Below, in pieces: positions 42,976 through 52,177 of a DNA stretch of 64,000 nt (position 1 is its first letter; each line of letters begins with the position of its first letter). The translations under genes and the position numbers were made by a program. Origin of the DNA: Bacillus sp. FJAT-29814 (lineage in GTDB: Bacteria; Bacillota; Bacilli; Bacillales; Cytobacillaceae); the NCBI RefSeq assembly GCF_001510715.1, contig NZ_LMTJ01000002.1:496001-560000 (forward strand). The letters are read 5' to 3'. The notes below the pieces were generated by a model. That model was not told where the DNA came from and did no database searches. It saw nothing but the letters and a program-made list of their open reading frames with translations.

Positions 42976-43476
42976 TTAGGTATTTATATGCTGTTCTTGA
43001 TATTGTTTTTTTACACGTTTAATCTGAGTTATATGTTTCTGCAAGTGCTCTACCAGGAAATGCTCCACTAAAAAATGCATGTTTTTCGAGCCAAATTTCG
43101 GATTTCGATGAGGGGCTTCGATTGCTAGATTTTCTTCTCTTATTTCATCGAACGCTGAAAGTGCATGTGCTGTTGCGTCTAAAATTCCCGCTTTGACATC
43201 TTGGTACTGTCTGCTGTGGGCTTGGCGTACTGCCTCAAGCCTTGCCGGGGCATCCATCCCTCTTCCCCATGGCCCAGGTACAGCAATCACCCGCTGAAGC
43301 TCCGTTACCCAATAATAAATAATTTCTTCTACATGGGAGAGAACCTCCATGACCGACCATTCATCGTTGCTTGGCTTCCAAGCTAATTGGTCTTTAGGTG
43401 TATTTTCAGCAAGACTGATGATTTCATTGATCCCTAACTCAATTTCAGACTTATATTCTTCAATCGTCCGGCTCAT
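42976..43476 (-). CDS. DinB-family protein, candidate maleylpyruvate isomerase
   Basis: This 166-residue four-helix DinB-like protein has WKPSNDEWSVMEVLSHVEEI and FLVEHFLVEHLQKHITQI, supplying the three-His metal site of the DinB/YfiT/mycothiol-isomerase fold. It overlaps the upstream FAH gene by 4 nt and precedes a gentisate-type dioxygenase. In such operons, DinB-like proteins can act as thiol-dependent maleylpyruvate isomerases; in a Bacillus the cofactor could be bacillithiol. That assignment is inferred from context. Confidence 0.75.
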   Translation of the reverse strand: MSRTIEEYKSEIELGINEIISLAENTPKDQLAWKPSNDEWSVMEVLSHVEEIIYYWVTELQRVIAVPGPWGRGMDAPARLEAVRQAHSRQYQDVKAGILDATAHALSAFDEIREENLAIEAPHRNPKFGSKNMHFLVEHFLVEHLQKHITQIKRVKKQYQEQHINT

Positions 43477-44417
43477 GATAAAACAACTCCTTGCTTTACA
43501 GCCTTCACTTTATTTTCAAGCATACCAATTTCCTCAATTTCAATTTTTACCACATCTCCATCTTTTAAGAAGACTGGCGGTTCCATAGCAAAACCGACTC
43601 CGCCAGGCGTACCTGTACAAACCACGTCTCCTGGCTCTAAAGTCATGATATGGGAAAGAAATTCTACAAGATATGGAATATCAAATACGAGATTTTCAGT
43701 ATTTGATCTTTGTCTTAGTTCACCGTTAACGGTGAGTGAAATCTCCAGTCCAGACGGACTCGGAATTTCATCCGCCGTTACCAAATACGGCCCCATTGGA
43801 GCGCTTCCATCCAGATTCTTTCCTTGGAACCACTGAATGGTACGTCGTTGTAAATCTCTAGCAGTGACATCATTTACAATGGTATAACCAACAATATAAT
43901 CTAGGGCATTTTCCTTTTTTACATTTTTTGCCCGCTTTCCTATGACGAAAGTAAATTCTGCTTCATAATCCAGTTTCTCAGTAATCTCTGGCAGCGGTAT
44001 ATCATCGTACGGTCCGTTGACAGCATTGCTAAATTTGGCAAACACCACAGGGAATTTTGGAATCTCCCTTTTCATTTCTAAGATATGTTCACGGTAATTT
44101 TGACCAACACATAGAATTTTTCCCGGATTTGTGATTGGAGCACGAAGTAATACTTCTGAAAGATTGTATTGTAAGCCTTCGCTTGGATTTTCTAAGGCAA
44201 ATTGAATTGCTTGGTTGGCAGCAATCTTACTTGCTTCCCCACCTTCCAAATATTGAACCATGTCAGCAGGGAGTAAAGAATCGGCAATTTCCTGGCTGCG
44301 CTTTATTCCTTGTAGATTTAATAAAGATTGGTACGATTTATTTAGATCAATGACTCTTTCGGCTATTACTGCACCAATTTTTTCAGTACGCTCTTTTTGA
44401 AATGTAACTAAACGCAT
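43473..44417 (-). CDS. Fumarylacetoacetate hydrolase-family enzyme (copy 1; fumarylpyruvate hydrolase-like)
   Basis: The 314-residue protein has the FAH fold: ILCVGQNYREHILEMKRE, LDYEAEFTFVIGKRAKNV with the metal-binding Glu residues, IVNDVTARDLQRRTIQWFQG, and TLEPGDVVCTGTPGGVGFAM. Mg2+-dependent FAH enzymes cleave C-C bonds of acylpyruvates such as fumarylpyruvate into fumarate and pyruvate. It is followed with a 4-nt overlap by the DinB candidate isomerase and preceded by a second bicupin, which supports a gentisate-type pathway. Confidence 0.87.
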   Translation of the reverse strand: MRLVTFQKERTEKIGAVIAERVIDLNKSYQSLLNLQGIKRSQEIADSLLPADMVQYLEGGEASKIAANQAIQFALENPSEGLQYNLSEVLLRAPITNPGKILCVGQNYREHILEMKREIPKFPVVFAKFSNAVNGPYDDIPLPEITEKLDYEAEFTFVIGKRAKNVKKENALDYIVGYTIVNDVTARDLQRRTIQWFQGKNLDGSAPMGPYLVTADEIPSPSGLEISLTVNGELRQRSNTENLVFDIPYLVEFLSHIMTLEPGDVVCTGTPGGVGFAMEPPVFLKDGDVVKIEIEEIGMLENKVKAVKQGVVLS

Positions 44418-44437
44418 TTCTTATTTCCTCCAAACAC

Positions 44438-45538
44438 CTAATATAATGGTTTAAACACTTCGATAATATCTTGGTGACCATTATTTTCCTGGTATACTTC
44501 TTCTCTCTCAAAATTGAAAGCTTCCATAATCGGCAAATCATTTGTAGAAAAAAGAATGGCATCTTCTGTTTCTGAAATATTGACATGCTCATGCCAAGTC
44601 CAGGATGGAATCACGAAGAAGTCCCCCTCAGACCAATCAAATCTCACTCCATTCATAATGGTATATCCTTTTCCTTTAAAAGCATGGTACACATTACTAT
44701 GAACATGACGGTGGGCTTTACCATGGAATTTTGGCGAAAGCTTTTGCAATCTTGCTCCAATGCGGTTATTTGCGTCCTTACCTGTACTTGGATTGATATA
44801 CTCAATCGCAAAACCATCAAATGCATCTGGTGGAAATTCGCTTAATCCATCCAAACTTTTCTTAGCTTGACCATATTTATATCTTCCTAATGGAGCGATA
44901 CTTGGATTTCTATCCGATATTGGACGTACCATACCGCCACTATAACGTTTAGAACTGTAATCATCCGGTACCTCGAGGCGCTGCTGTTTCTCTGGGTAAA
45001 ATTCAGTAAAGCAAACATTCATAAACATTGTGAATGGGACATCCAAGCAATCCATCCATAAAACCGTTTCATCACCAAGATTGGCATGGTCATGCCAAGT
45101 CCAAGATGGTGTAATTAAATAATCTCCTGCTTCAAAATTAATCTTCTCTCCGTTTACCCTGCCTTCGGCCCCATTTCCCTTCATGATAAAGCGAATGGCA
45201 GTAGTAGTATGCCGGTGGGCTGGCGCAATTTCACCAGGCTTTACAGCTTGAACGGCGGCATATAATGTTTGGGTAGCTCCTCCCCAGCCCAATGGCTGGA
45301 GATCCTTCATCCCAGGATTAATTAAAAATACTGCTCTGCGGTCGGCCCCATTCCCTACCTCCAGTAATTCTTCGGCAATTTCCAAATTCTTTTCAATTAG
45401 CTCTTTCTTCCATAAGTAAGGAATTGGCTTTGCTTTCGGCTCAACGGTATTTAATTGATGAATTGATGACCACAACGGCCCTAGGTTTTCTTTTTCTAAC
45501 TGTTCATGAAATTCAGATAATTTATCTGATACTTTCAT
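44438..45538 (-). CDS. Bicupin ring-cleaving dioxygenase, gentisate/salicylate 1,2-dioxygenase family (copy 2)
   Basis: This 366-residue paralogue of the copy at 41821-42951 has the same N-terminal (APAHRHTTTAIRFIMKGNGA, TPSWTWHDHANLG) and C-terminal (FHGKAHRHVHSNVYHAFKGK, IPSWTWHEHVN) cupin motifs. Two similar ring-cleaving enzymes, each beside an FAH gene, suggest either different substrates or a stepwise cleavage. The gene sits between the two FAH genes at 14-20 nt spacing and is clearly cotranscribed. Confidence 0.87.
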   Translation of the reverse strand: MKVSDKLSEFHEQLEKENLGPLWSSIHQLNTVEPKAKPIPYLWKKELIEKNLEIAEELLEVGNGADRRAVFLINPGMKDLQPLGWGGATQTLYAAVQAVKPGEIAPAHRHTTTAIRFIMKGNGAEGRVNGEKINFEAGDYLITPSWTWHDHANLGDETVLWMDCLDVPFTMFMNVCFTEFYPEKQQRLEVPDDYSSKRYSGGMVRPISDRNPSIAPLGRYKYGQAKKSLDGLSEFPPDAFDGFAIEYINPSTGKDANNRIGARLQKLSPKFHGKAHRHVHSNVYHAFKGKGYTIMNGVRFDWSEGDFFVIPSWTWHEHVNISETEDAILFSTNDLPIMEAFNFEREEVYQENNGHQDIIEVFKPLY

Positions 45539-45552
45539 ACTTAGCCCTCCCC

Positions 45553-46392
45553 TTATTTAAAATCAACAGATACAGTAAATTCACCAATTCGATCAATTTG
45601 AATGCGAACCTGATCACCTTTTGTGATTGGGCCCACCCCTTCTGGTGTACCGGTCGTGATTATATCACCAGGTTCAAGCGTCATGCAGGCTGATGCAGTT
45701 TCAAAAAATTTATAGCAATCATAAATTAAGTTCTTTGTATTGGCTGACTGGCGAAGTTCGTCATTCACCCATAAATTAAATGCCAGTTCATTCGGATTTT
45801 CGATTTCGTCCGCAGTAACAATCCAAGGCCCAATTGGGGTAAATGTATCAAAGGATTTCCGCCATGGACGATCTTCTTTTCCGCGAACTGTCATATCCAT
45901 TAAGGCAAAGTAGCCGAAGATATAGTTATGTGCTTCAGAGGCCGGAACATCCTTTGCCCGCTTGCCTACAACGAAAGCAAGTTCCGCTTCATGGTCGGTT
46001 CTTCTCTCCTTAAACGGAATTTTCACAGTATCCCCCGGGCCAATAATGGAAGAAGGAGATTTTAAGAAGAAGCCAAGATTTTCAATCGTATATTCCGCAT
46101 TATTAAACTGCTCATTCATTTCATCTTGGTGTAAATAATAGTTTACTGGTGCTGCCACAATTTTTCCGGGCTTTGGAACTGGTGGATTCAATTTTACTTC
46201 AGATAGTCGGTAGGTTTTTGTATTAGATAATGAGTCTATTATTTTTTGTTTTAACTCATCAAAGTTCTGGATGATTTGTAGAAGTGATTCTTGAGGTTTT
46301 TGCGCATTCCATGCAACGATATCATCTATTTTGTGAATATACTGATCCACCACAACGCCAATATTATAATTGTTAAACAATGCAATTTTCAT
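45553..46392 (-). CDS. Fumarylacetoacetate hydrolase-family enzyme (copy 2)
   Basis: The 279-residue product has IVAAPVNYYLHQDEMNEQFN, RTDHEAELAFVVGKRAKDVP, ALMDMTVRGKEDRPWRKSFD and TLEPGDIITTGTPEGVGPIT. It has the metal Glu residues but differs from copy 1 around the substrate loop (MTVRGKEDRPW instead of VTARDLQRRTI), so it probably acts on another acylpyruvate or hydrates a dienoate. ATG 46392 was chosen for GGGCAGGAAA upstream. It is the first of five tightly packed genes after the IclR regulator. Confidence 0.86.
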   Translation of the reverse strand: MKIALFNNYNIGVVVDQYIHKIDDIVAWNAQKPQESLLQIIQNFDELKQKIIDSLSNTKTYRLSEVKLNPPVPKPGKIVAAPVNYYLHQDEMNEQFNNAEYTIENLGFFLKSPSSIIGPGDTVKIPFKERRTDHEAELAFVVGKRAKDVPASEAHNYIFGYFALMDMTVRGKEDRPWRKSFDTFTPIGPWIVTADEIENPNELAFNLWVNDELRQSANTKNLIYDCYKFFETASACMTLEPGDIITTGTPEGVGPITKGDQVRIQIDRIGEFTVSVDFK

Positions 46393-46459
46393 TTTCCTGC
46401 CCACCCTTTGTATACTATGAATTTATCACACTGTGGAGGAATTTCCTCCACAGTTCTTA

Positions 46460-47260
46460 TCAAAACGTTCCTACTCCATCAACTGGCATTGGACCTTTAT
46501 ACCCCAATTCTCTGGATATAATTTTGCACTTTTCCAGCAATCTTTGATTGGAAAGGGAATTTGGTGAAATATCATTCTCTCCTTTAATACCAACTATTGT
46601 TAGTGCTGCTGCTAATGAACCATCAGGATAAAAAATCGGACTGCTGATGGCGGCAATACCTGAAACAAGACTTGCTTCTGTTGTAGAGATACCTGTTTTC
46701 CGAATGCGTTCAATATCCAGGTCATACTCTTTCGGATTGAGTTTATCAGGAAAAATAACTTCCTTTTGATAAAGCTCATTTGTGATCTCTTCAGGAAGAA
46801 ATGCCCGGAATATTTTCCCCGTAGCTGTAAATATTGGCATGTAAGAACCCGTTCCAATCTCTACATTAATGATTTTGTTGGTTTTTTCATAGCGAACAAA
46901 AAATGGTCCGCGATCTCTCCAAATACTTAATGCCACCGTTTCATTCAATTCATTCTTTATTTCTATTAAATGAGGTGCTGTCAGTTTCGCAACATCAAAG
47001 GTATCAAAGGCAGCACTGCCAAGGGAGATTAATTCAGGTCCTAATCGCCATTTTGGATTTTGATTCTCTTCATTATCCCTGCTTAATACACCTAAATGAA
47101 CAAAGGAATTGAGGTAACGATAGATTTGACTCTTATGCAATTTCGTTTCATGGGCAATTTCACTTAGACTAAGTGGGCTTTTCTTTTCCGCGAATACCCT
47201 TAATATGGAAAAACCGACTTCTAGTGATTGCACCCTTTTGTTTTTACCGTTATCTTCCAT
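46460..47260 (-). CDS. IclR-family transcriptional regulator
   Basis: This 266-residue regulator has an N-terminal winged helix (residues 8-70; VQSLEVGFSILRVFAEKKSP, SEIAHETKLHKSQIYRYLNS) and the IclR effector domain (LAALTIVG-type C-terminus). IclR regulators of aromatic catabolism act as activators or repressors bound by the pathway substrate. The start 47260 has GGAGGA upstream. It lies in the middle of the island and is followed 67 nt later by the FAH and bicupin operon. A doubled CGTTAAC lies just upstream. Confidence 0.9.
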   Translation of the reverse strand: MEDNGKNKRVQSLEVGFSILRVFAEKKSPLSLSEIAHETKLHKSQIYRYLNSFVHLGVLSRDNEENQNPKWRLGPELISLGSAAFDTFDVAKLTAPHLIEIKNELNETVALSIWRDRGPFFVRYEKTNKIINVEIGTGSYMPIFTATGKIFRAFLPEEITNELYQKEVIFPDKLNPKEYDLDIERIRKTGISTTEASLVSGIAAISSPIFYPDGSLAAALTIVGIKGENDISPNSLSNQRLLEKCKIISRELGYKGPMPVDGVGTF

Positions 47261-47284
47261 TATCTTTCCTCCAACACAATCAGT

Positions 47285-47302
47285 CGTTAACATCTCGTTA
47301 AC
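47285..47302 (-). promoter_or_regulatory. Putative IclR operator upstream of iclR-type gene
   Basis: CGTTAAC at 47285-47291 and again at 47296-47302, 11 bp apart, about 25-42 nt upstream of the start codon. The same motif occurs upstream of the FAD hydroxylase and the TAXI binding-protein genes. Confidence 0.45.
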
Positions 47303-47345
47303 TCAAATATATTGATTGAATGTTCATTAGTCAAATTAATACCCA

Positions 47346-48800
47346 CTACAAATCTCTGCGGTGGATTAATGCCTGCAATTCCATTTGCTCACGTAATGCT
47401 TCGACTCCATGACCTCTACCAATCCCGCTCTGTTTGAACCCTCCAAATGGCATGTTAACTGCAGATGCTCCCACTCGATGGATATTCACAAAGACACTGC
47501 CAGACTGGAGTTGACGGCCAATTTCAAAACCCTTTTCGATATCCTTTGTCCAAACTGAGTTTCCTAAGCCGAACTCAGTATCATTTGCCATCTCTATAGC
47601 TTCCTCCACTGTTTCGTAAGCAAGAATCGGTATAACAGGTCCAAATTGTTCTTCCTGAACAATCGGGTGATCTTGAGTTACGTCCGTGATGATTGTCGGT
47701 AGTACATAGTATCCGTCCGATGGGTTAACCCCTTCGACAAATTCTCCAACTGTTGTTACCTTTGCCCCACTCTCCATCGCCTTTTGGATTAATTGTTTGA
47801 CATTGTTGTATTGTGCTTCATTATTAACCGGCCCCATGGTAGACCGCGGATCAAGCCCAGGACCCACTCTTATGTTGTTTGCAGCTTTAGTAAACTTTTC
47901 TACAAATTCTTGATACTTTTGATGCTGTACGTAGATTCTTTTCACTCCGTAACAAATTTGACCACTTGCACTAAATACGCCTTGAATTAGCTCATTTATT
48001 AATCTTTCATCCATTTGCGCATCTTCTAAAATAATTGCAGCGTCATTTCCTCCGAGTTCCATGCTTACGTTTTTGATGGTTGCAGCAGCACTTCTGATAA
48101 TCCCTGCTCCTACCTCAGTGCTCCCAGTAAAGGTGATTTTTCGGACCTTTGGATGATTCGCCATTGCCTCACCTACGGTAGAACCGGAACCAAGAACGAT
48201 ATTGAGAACACCTGGTGGGAGTATTTTCGCCATCCCCTTTAAAATTCTTGTTAGGGCAAGCGGACAATACGTAGAAGGTTTAATAACCACCGTATTTCCT
48301 GCCATTAAAGCCGGACCTAACATCAGACAAGTCAGGTATACCGGTGAATTCCAAGGAACAATAATAGAAGTGACTCCCATTGGTTGGCGAGTGAGGATCA
48401 TTGTCCCTTGTTGATTTTCGATTACTTCCTCTTTTACGACTTCCTCAGCTAAAGAGCTGTAGTATCGAAGAACATTTGCGCCGCCTAGGATGTCACCTTT
48501 GATTTCACCCTGCAATCGGCCATTTTCCCTTACCAGCAATTTGACAAAGGAATCATAATGACTCTCAAGAAAGTCACCCATTTTCCTTACATAATCTCCG
48601 CGTTGGAAAGCAGAGACTTTTGCCCATGCCTTCCAGGCGTGGCCTGCTGCTTTGACAGCCTGATCTACATGCTCTGCTGTTCCTTGAGCAATTTCTCCCA
48701 CGCATTCATTTTTTGCAGCAGGATTGTAGATTTTTGATACTTTTGTAGATGTTATTTCTTTATGATTGATAAAAAGGGATTCGCTATAATAGGTGATCAT
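47346..48800 (-). CDS. Aldehyde dehydrogenase (copy 1)
   Basis: This 484-residue NAD(P)-dependent aldehyde dehydrogenase has VTSIIVPWNSPVYLT, VIKPSTYCPLALT, TFTGSTEVGAGI, the catalytic Glu in MELGGNDAAIILED, and the nucleophile Cys in ASGQICYGVKRIYV. The FGPVIPI and GGFKQSGIGRGHG blocks are present. It lies 16 nt after the FAD hydroxylase gene. It may oxidise an aromatic aldehyde to the acid that the hydroxylase then attacks. AGGAGG precedes the ATG. Confidence 0.9.
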   Translation of the reverse strand: MITYYSESLFINHKEITSTKVSKIYNPAAKNECVGEIAQGTAEHVDQAVKAAGHAWKAWAKVSAFQRGDYVRKMGDFLESHYDSFVKLLVRENGRLQGEIKGDILGGANVLRYYSSLAEEVVKEEVIENQQGTMILTRQPMGVTSIIVPWNSPVYLTCLMLGPALMAGNTVVIKPSTYCPLALTRILKGMAKILPPGVLNIVLGSGSTVGEAMANHPKVRKITFTGSTEVGAGIIRSAAATIKNVSMELGGNDAAIILEDAQMDERLINELIQGVFSASGQICYGVKRIYVQHQKYQEFVEKFTKAANNIRVGPGLDPRSTMGPVNNEAQYNNVKQLIQKAMESGAKVTTVGEFVEGVNPSDGYYVLPTIITDVTQDHPIVQEEQFGPVIPILAYETVEEAIEMANDTEFGLGNSVWTKDIEKGFEIGRQLQSGSVFVNIHRVGASAVNMPFGGFKQSGIGRGHGVEALREQMELQALIHRRDL

Positions 48801-48816
48801 AAAAGCCTCCTATTCA

Positions 48817-50046
48817 TTAATGGTTTTGTTTCGCTTTTGGAGGTTCTCCGATTCCTTGTTCACGTACGGCTGAGATTAGGGCTGCACGGAGAAGCCATTT
48901 TCTTGCTAATTCAGGATCTGCAGCCTCTTTTGCCAATTCCTGCTGCATTTTCAAACGATACTCAGAATCTTTTTCTTTCATTAACTGAGTATTTCTTTCG
49001 GTAATTTGTCTTACATAGGCCAAGGCCACTTGTCGGCGGACATTGCTGTAAACCTCCAATTCTTCCTCAATGGTTGCTTGAGGCTGATTAGAAAAAATAC
49101 GAATTAATCTTCTACTTAAGTCTACAGCATCATGGATTCCACTATTTAATCCTAATCCTCCTAGAGGGCTGTTAATATGTGCGGCATCCCCCATTAAAAC
49201 AACACGTCCCTGATGGAACTTTTCAGCCACTCGTTGGTGGACACGATAAATCATTCGTTCCACTATCGGAAACTCGTCTTCTGTTTTTAGCGCTCGTTTA
49301 AAGCCAGCTTGAATGCTTTCATCACTTAACGCTTCTTCATCGGAAACGGAAGGTGGAATCGGATACAATAATCTCCATGCTTCAGGGACTCTTAAAATAA
49401 ATAAGAATTCATCAGGGTCAGAAATGTAATTTACGTATGCGAGGTCTGGAAGGTATGGTTCGAACGATTTCGGTGTACCGGAAAGCAGGAAACGTTCTTC
49501 GAGTGTATAGCCTTCAAAGGATAGGCCTAAGAGTTTTCTAATGGAACTTCTTGCTCCGTCTGCCCCCAGTAGGAAAGGTGTTCTAAATGTTTGTTCCACT
49601 CCAAAGGTTTGGACAGTAACAGATACGCCATTTGGGTCCTGAGTGAATTGAACCACTTCTGAATTAAAGAGTACTTTCGTATTGGTGCGTTTTTGTAGGC
49701 GTTCATACACTACCTGAGTATATGTAGATTGCGGACATTGTAAGCGGAAAGGATATTTCGTCTCATCTGAAATCAAAGTGGCATCAAATTCAGCATAGAG
49801 TCCGGTCTGACGATCACGATACTGAATCACCGGTGCTTTCAGACCCCTTTTTAATAATTCTTCTGTTAATCCTGTTGTCTCTAGTAATTCCATTGTTCCA
49901 GGATGAAAGGTTGAAGCTCTCCATTCTTTATTCGGAGAATCATTCTTTTCAATAACTAATACTGGGATTCCTTGTGATGTTAATATTTCCGCTGCTGTTA
50001 ATCCTACAGGTCCCGCTCCCACAATAATAATTGGATTTTCCAACAA
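48817..50046 (-). CDS. FAD-dependent aromatic-ring hydroxylase (group A monooxygenase)
   Basis: The 409-residue product has the three group A flavoprotein motifs: IIIVGAGPVGLTAAEIL at the N-terminus, the DG-type stretch LLGADGARSSIRKLLG and GRVVLMGDAAHINSPLGGLG at the C-terminal side. It should use NAD(P)H and O2 to hydroxylate a phenolic acid. Start TTG 50046, with AGAGGAGG 7 nt upstream. It heads a short operon with aldehyde dehydrogenase copy 1, and the promoter carries two GTTAACG motifs. The substrate is probably a hydroxybenzoate (inference from context). Confidence 0.87.
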   Translation of the reverse strand: MLENPIIIVGAGPVGLTAAEILTSQGIPVLVIEKNDSPNKEWRASTFHPGTMELLETTGLTEELLKRGLKAPVIQYRDRQTGLYAEFDATLISDETKYPFRLQCPQSTYTQVVYERLQKRTNTKVLFNSEVVQFTQDPNGVSVTVQTFGVEQTFRTPFLLGADGARSSIRKLLGLSFEGYTLEERFLLSGTPKSFEPYLPDLAYVNYISDPDEFLFILRVPEAWRLLYPIPPSVSDEEALSDESIQAGFKRALKTEDEFPIVERMIYRVHQRVAEKFHQGRVVLMGDAAHINSPLGGLGLNSGIHDAVDLSRRLIRIFSNQPQATIEEELEVYSNVRRQVALAYVRQITERNTQLMKEKDSEYRLKMQQELAKEAADPELARKWLLRAALISAVREQGIGEPPKAKQNH

Positions 50047-50076
50047 AGTAATTCCTCCTCTAGTCATTATCCACAT

Positions 50077-50104
50077 GTTAACGCTATAAACACTACGTTA
50101 ACGT
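50077..50104 (-). promoter_or_regulatory. Putative IclR operator upstream of the hydroxylase gene
   Basis: GTTAACG at 50077-50083 and the palindrome ACGTTAACGT at 50095-50104, about 20 bp apart (two helical turns). Confidence 0.5.
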
Positions 50105-50208
50105 TATAAATAACATATCACCGTTTTCAGTTTGTAGTCAAGTGTTTTCGGCTACAAAAATTGAATTTTCACTCAACTTAAAAAAATTAAAGCTGCAATC
50201 ATAGAATA

Positions 50209-50239
50209 AGGACGCCTAAAAAAGTCAAACCGGCGTCCT
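50209..50239 (-). terminator. Probable terminator of the amidohydrolase transcript
   Basis: AGGACGCC / GGCGTCCT with a 15-nt loop and a short T-rich tail, 30 nt past the amidohydrolase stop. It separates the island into at least two transcripts. Confidence 0.65.
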
Positions 50240-50268
50240 ATTTTTGATCTATTTATTCTGGCAAAAAA

Positions 50269-51459
50269 TTATTTATAGATTTCCAATCCTCGTCTTGCAT
50301 ATAATTGCGGGTCCTTAATACCGAAAAGCTCTAATGCATTTTCCCCAAGGATTTTCCGTTTTGCTTTTTCACTTAAAAACGGCAGATCATAAATGGTGCT
50401 TGGTGTATCAAAATCCTGATGAGGATAATCAGATGCATATAATAATTTATTTTCTGCATCGAAAGACTTAAAAACCATTTCCATTTCTTCCATATTTTCA
50501 TAGTATTCCAATGGCTGTGAAGTATAGTAAAAGTCCTTGATATACTCACTTGGAAGCCTTTTTAATAAAGGTGCTTCAGAAGAACGCATCATATAGTCGC
50601 TATCAAGTCGTCTCATAATAAATGGAATCCAGGCAACCCCTGCTTCAATAAAAATAAACTTTAGCTTTGGAAAGCGCTCTGGGATACCGTTTATCACAAT
50701 ATTGGTTAACTGAATCATGTTATATAACGGAAATCCCAATGCATGTGCAGATAAGAAATTATTAAATTGGGTAAATGGTTTCTCCTGCCAATGGGATACG
50801 GTGTGGAACCCTAATGGCTTCCCCTTTTGTTCAAGTAATTCGTACAATGGCATATAGCTATTATGGTGGACAGGTTGATAGCGGACACTTGTTACCATAA
50901 ATCCGATAACGCCTTTTTTATCTGCAAATTCCTCTACAAGTCTTACACAGGCTTGCGGGTCAGAAAAAGGCAAGTATAACATGGTGGTTAAGGAATCATC
51001 ATATGGCAGGATTTTTTCTGTCATCCAACGTGCATAGCCAAAGGCAATCGCAACCTCCATATCGGTTTGCGGGTGCAATCCTAAGGTTAATAAATCGGTT
51101 GGAAAGACAATACTGTAATCAATCCCCATTTTTCGAGAGCTATCAATAAGAGGATAGATTTGTTTTGGTATATCTACCGTATCCGGTTTAGGAAAACTAT
51201 TAAAGTGTTCCTTAACTTTTGTTCTGCCTCCAAGTGTTCTATCTCCCAAATCTGCAGGCAAGGTGGTCGTTGCTGCACCAACACCGGCATACATTAAACG
51301 ATGTTTCCACGGTTCATCCACATATTCAGCAATCTCTCTTAATGGCGTGGAAAAGTAATGACAGTCTGCATCAAAAATCGGGAAATCATAAAACCCTTTT
51401 TTAAGAGCCTGTTTTTGTGCGTTATCTAAAAAATTATCCTTTAAATTTAGTGATGACAT
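50269..51459 (-). CDS. Amidohydrolase-2 family enzyme (ACMSD/resorcylate-decarboxylase-like)
   Basis: The 396-residue TIM-barrel metallo-enzyme has FPIFDADCHYFSTPLREIAE near the N-terminus, PLGFHTVSHW with the barrel His, KFIFIEAGVAWIPFIMRR and LLYASDYPHQD with the C-terminal Asp. This is the amidohydrolase-2 (PF04909) pattern, in which many members are non-oxidative decarboxylases of aromatic acids. The N-terminal His motif is altered to DxDxH. The start 51459 follows GGAGGATAGG. It lies downstream of the Rieske protein and a 105-residue protein in the same operon. Confidence 0.83.
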   Translation of the reverse strand: MSSLNLKDNFLDNAQKQALKKGFYDFPIFDADCHYFSTPLREIAEYVDEPWKHRLMYAGVGAATTTLPADLGDRTLGGRTKVKEHFNSFPKPDTVDIPKQIYPLIDSSRKMGIDYSIVFPTDLLTLGLHPQTDMEVAIAFGYARWMTEKILPYDDSLTTMLYLPFSDPQACVRLVEEFADKKGVIGFMVTSVRYQPVHHNSYMPLYELLEQKGKPLGFHTVSHWQEKPFTQFNNFLSAHALGFPLYNMIQLTNIVINGIPERFPKLKFIFIEAGVAWIPFIMRRLDSDYMMRSSEAPLLKRLPSEYIKDFYYTSQPLEYYENMEEMEMVFKSFDAENKLLYASDYPHQDFDTPSTIYDLPFLSEKAKRKILGENALELFGIKDPQLYARRGLEIYK

Positions 51460-51476
51460 GGTCCTATCCTCCCTAT

Positions 51477-51794
51477 TTATCTCATGCTTCTCCACATTTG
51501 CAACTCAAACACTTCAATCTCCATTTGTTTCAATAGTTGATCGATAAACATAGCGGTTTCTGTTTGCGTTACTTGAACTTGAGAGGGCAAAGGCTTAATT
51601 TTATGGGTTATTTGGTATTCATCATCATTTTGAATCTTGGCTACATATAAGCGAATCACACTTTCGATTAATTTTTGCATCCGGGAATCTTCAATCTCAT
51701 TTAAATTCCCTTCAAGCCGTATATTTTCTAATAGGTTTGCCAGTTCTGATAGGCTTTTGTTTAGAGTTTGCACAGCATTTGTTGATGACATCAT
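51477..51794 (-). CDS. Small helical protein of the catabolic island, function unknown
   Basis: This 105-residue protein, probably all-helical (VQTLNKSLSELANLLENIRL, KLIESVIRLYVAKIQNDDEY, MFIDQLLKQMEIEVFELQMW), has no family that I recognise. GGGGGGAGGG lies upstream of two in-frame ATGs. It is cotranscribed between the Rieske protein (12 nt) and the amidohydrolase (17 nt), so it may be a subunit or accessory protein for either. Confidence 0.65.
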   Translation of the reverse strand: MMSSTNAVQTLNKSLSELANLLENIRLEGNLNEIEDSRMQKLIESVIRLYVAKIQNDDEYQITHKIKPLPSQVQVTQTETAMFIDQLLKQMEIEVFELQMWRSMR

Positions 51795-51805
51795 GCCCTC
51801 CCCCC

Positions 51806-52177
51806 TTATATTTCAACATAAACTTCATTATTTTTTACAAACGCGTAAAACTTGCGAAGTTTAAATTTCGCGCTAAAATCACACTCACCTGTCTTAAGGT
51901 CATATTCAAAACCATGCCAAGGGCACACGAGTCGCAATTCATCTTCAGCAATACATTCTTTCACAACTGTTTTATCCTCATTTAGTATTAAGTTGACCTT
52001 GTTAAAAACACCGCCAAGACAGACCGGGCCTCCAATATGGGCACATGTATTTTCATATGCATATAATTGATCGTCCCATTTAATAATTCCTACTTCGATT
52101 CCATCGACAGCAACTGTATAAGGCTCTCTTTCTTTTAATTCATCGAAGTAACATACCTTTACGTTCACATCTTTCAC
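51806..52177 (-). CDS. Rieske [2Fe-2S] ferredoxin
   Basis: The 123-residue single-domain protein has both Rieske cluster motifs, CAHIGG (CxH) and CPWHGFEYDLKTG (CxxH), separated by about 40 residues with an unusual acidic insertion (LILNEDKTVVKECIAEDE). It should pass electrons to an oxygenase. No Rieske oxygenase alpha subunit or dedicated reductase is encoded in the island. Its start overlaps the stop of the MFS gene by 4 nt. Confidence 0.88.
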   Translation of the reverse strand: MKDVNVKVCYFDELKEREPYTVAVDGIEVGIIKWDDQLYAYENTCAHIGGPVCLGGVFNKVNLILNEDKTVVKECIAEDELRLVCPWHGFEYDLKTGECDFSAKFKLRKFYAFVKNNEVYVEI

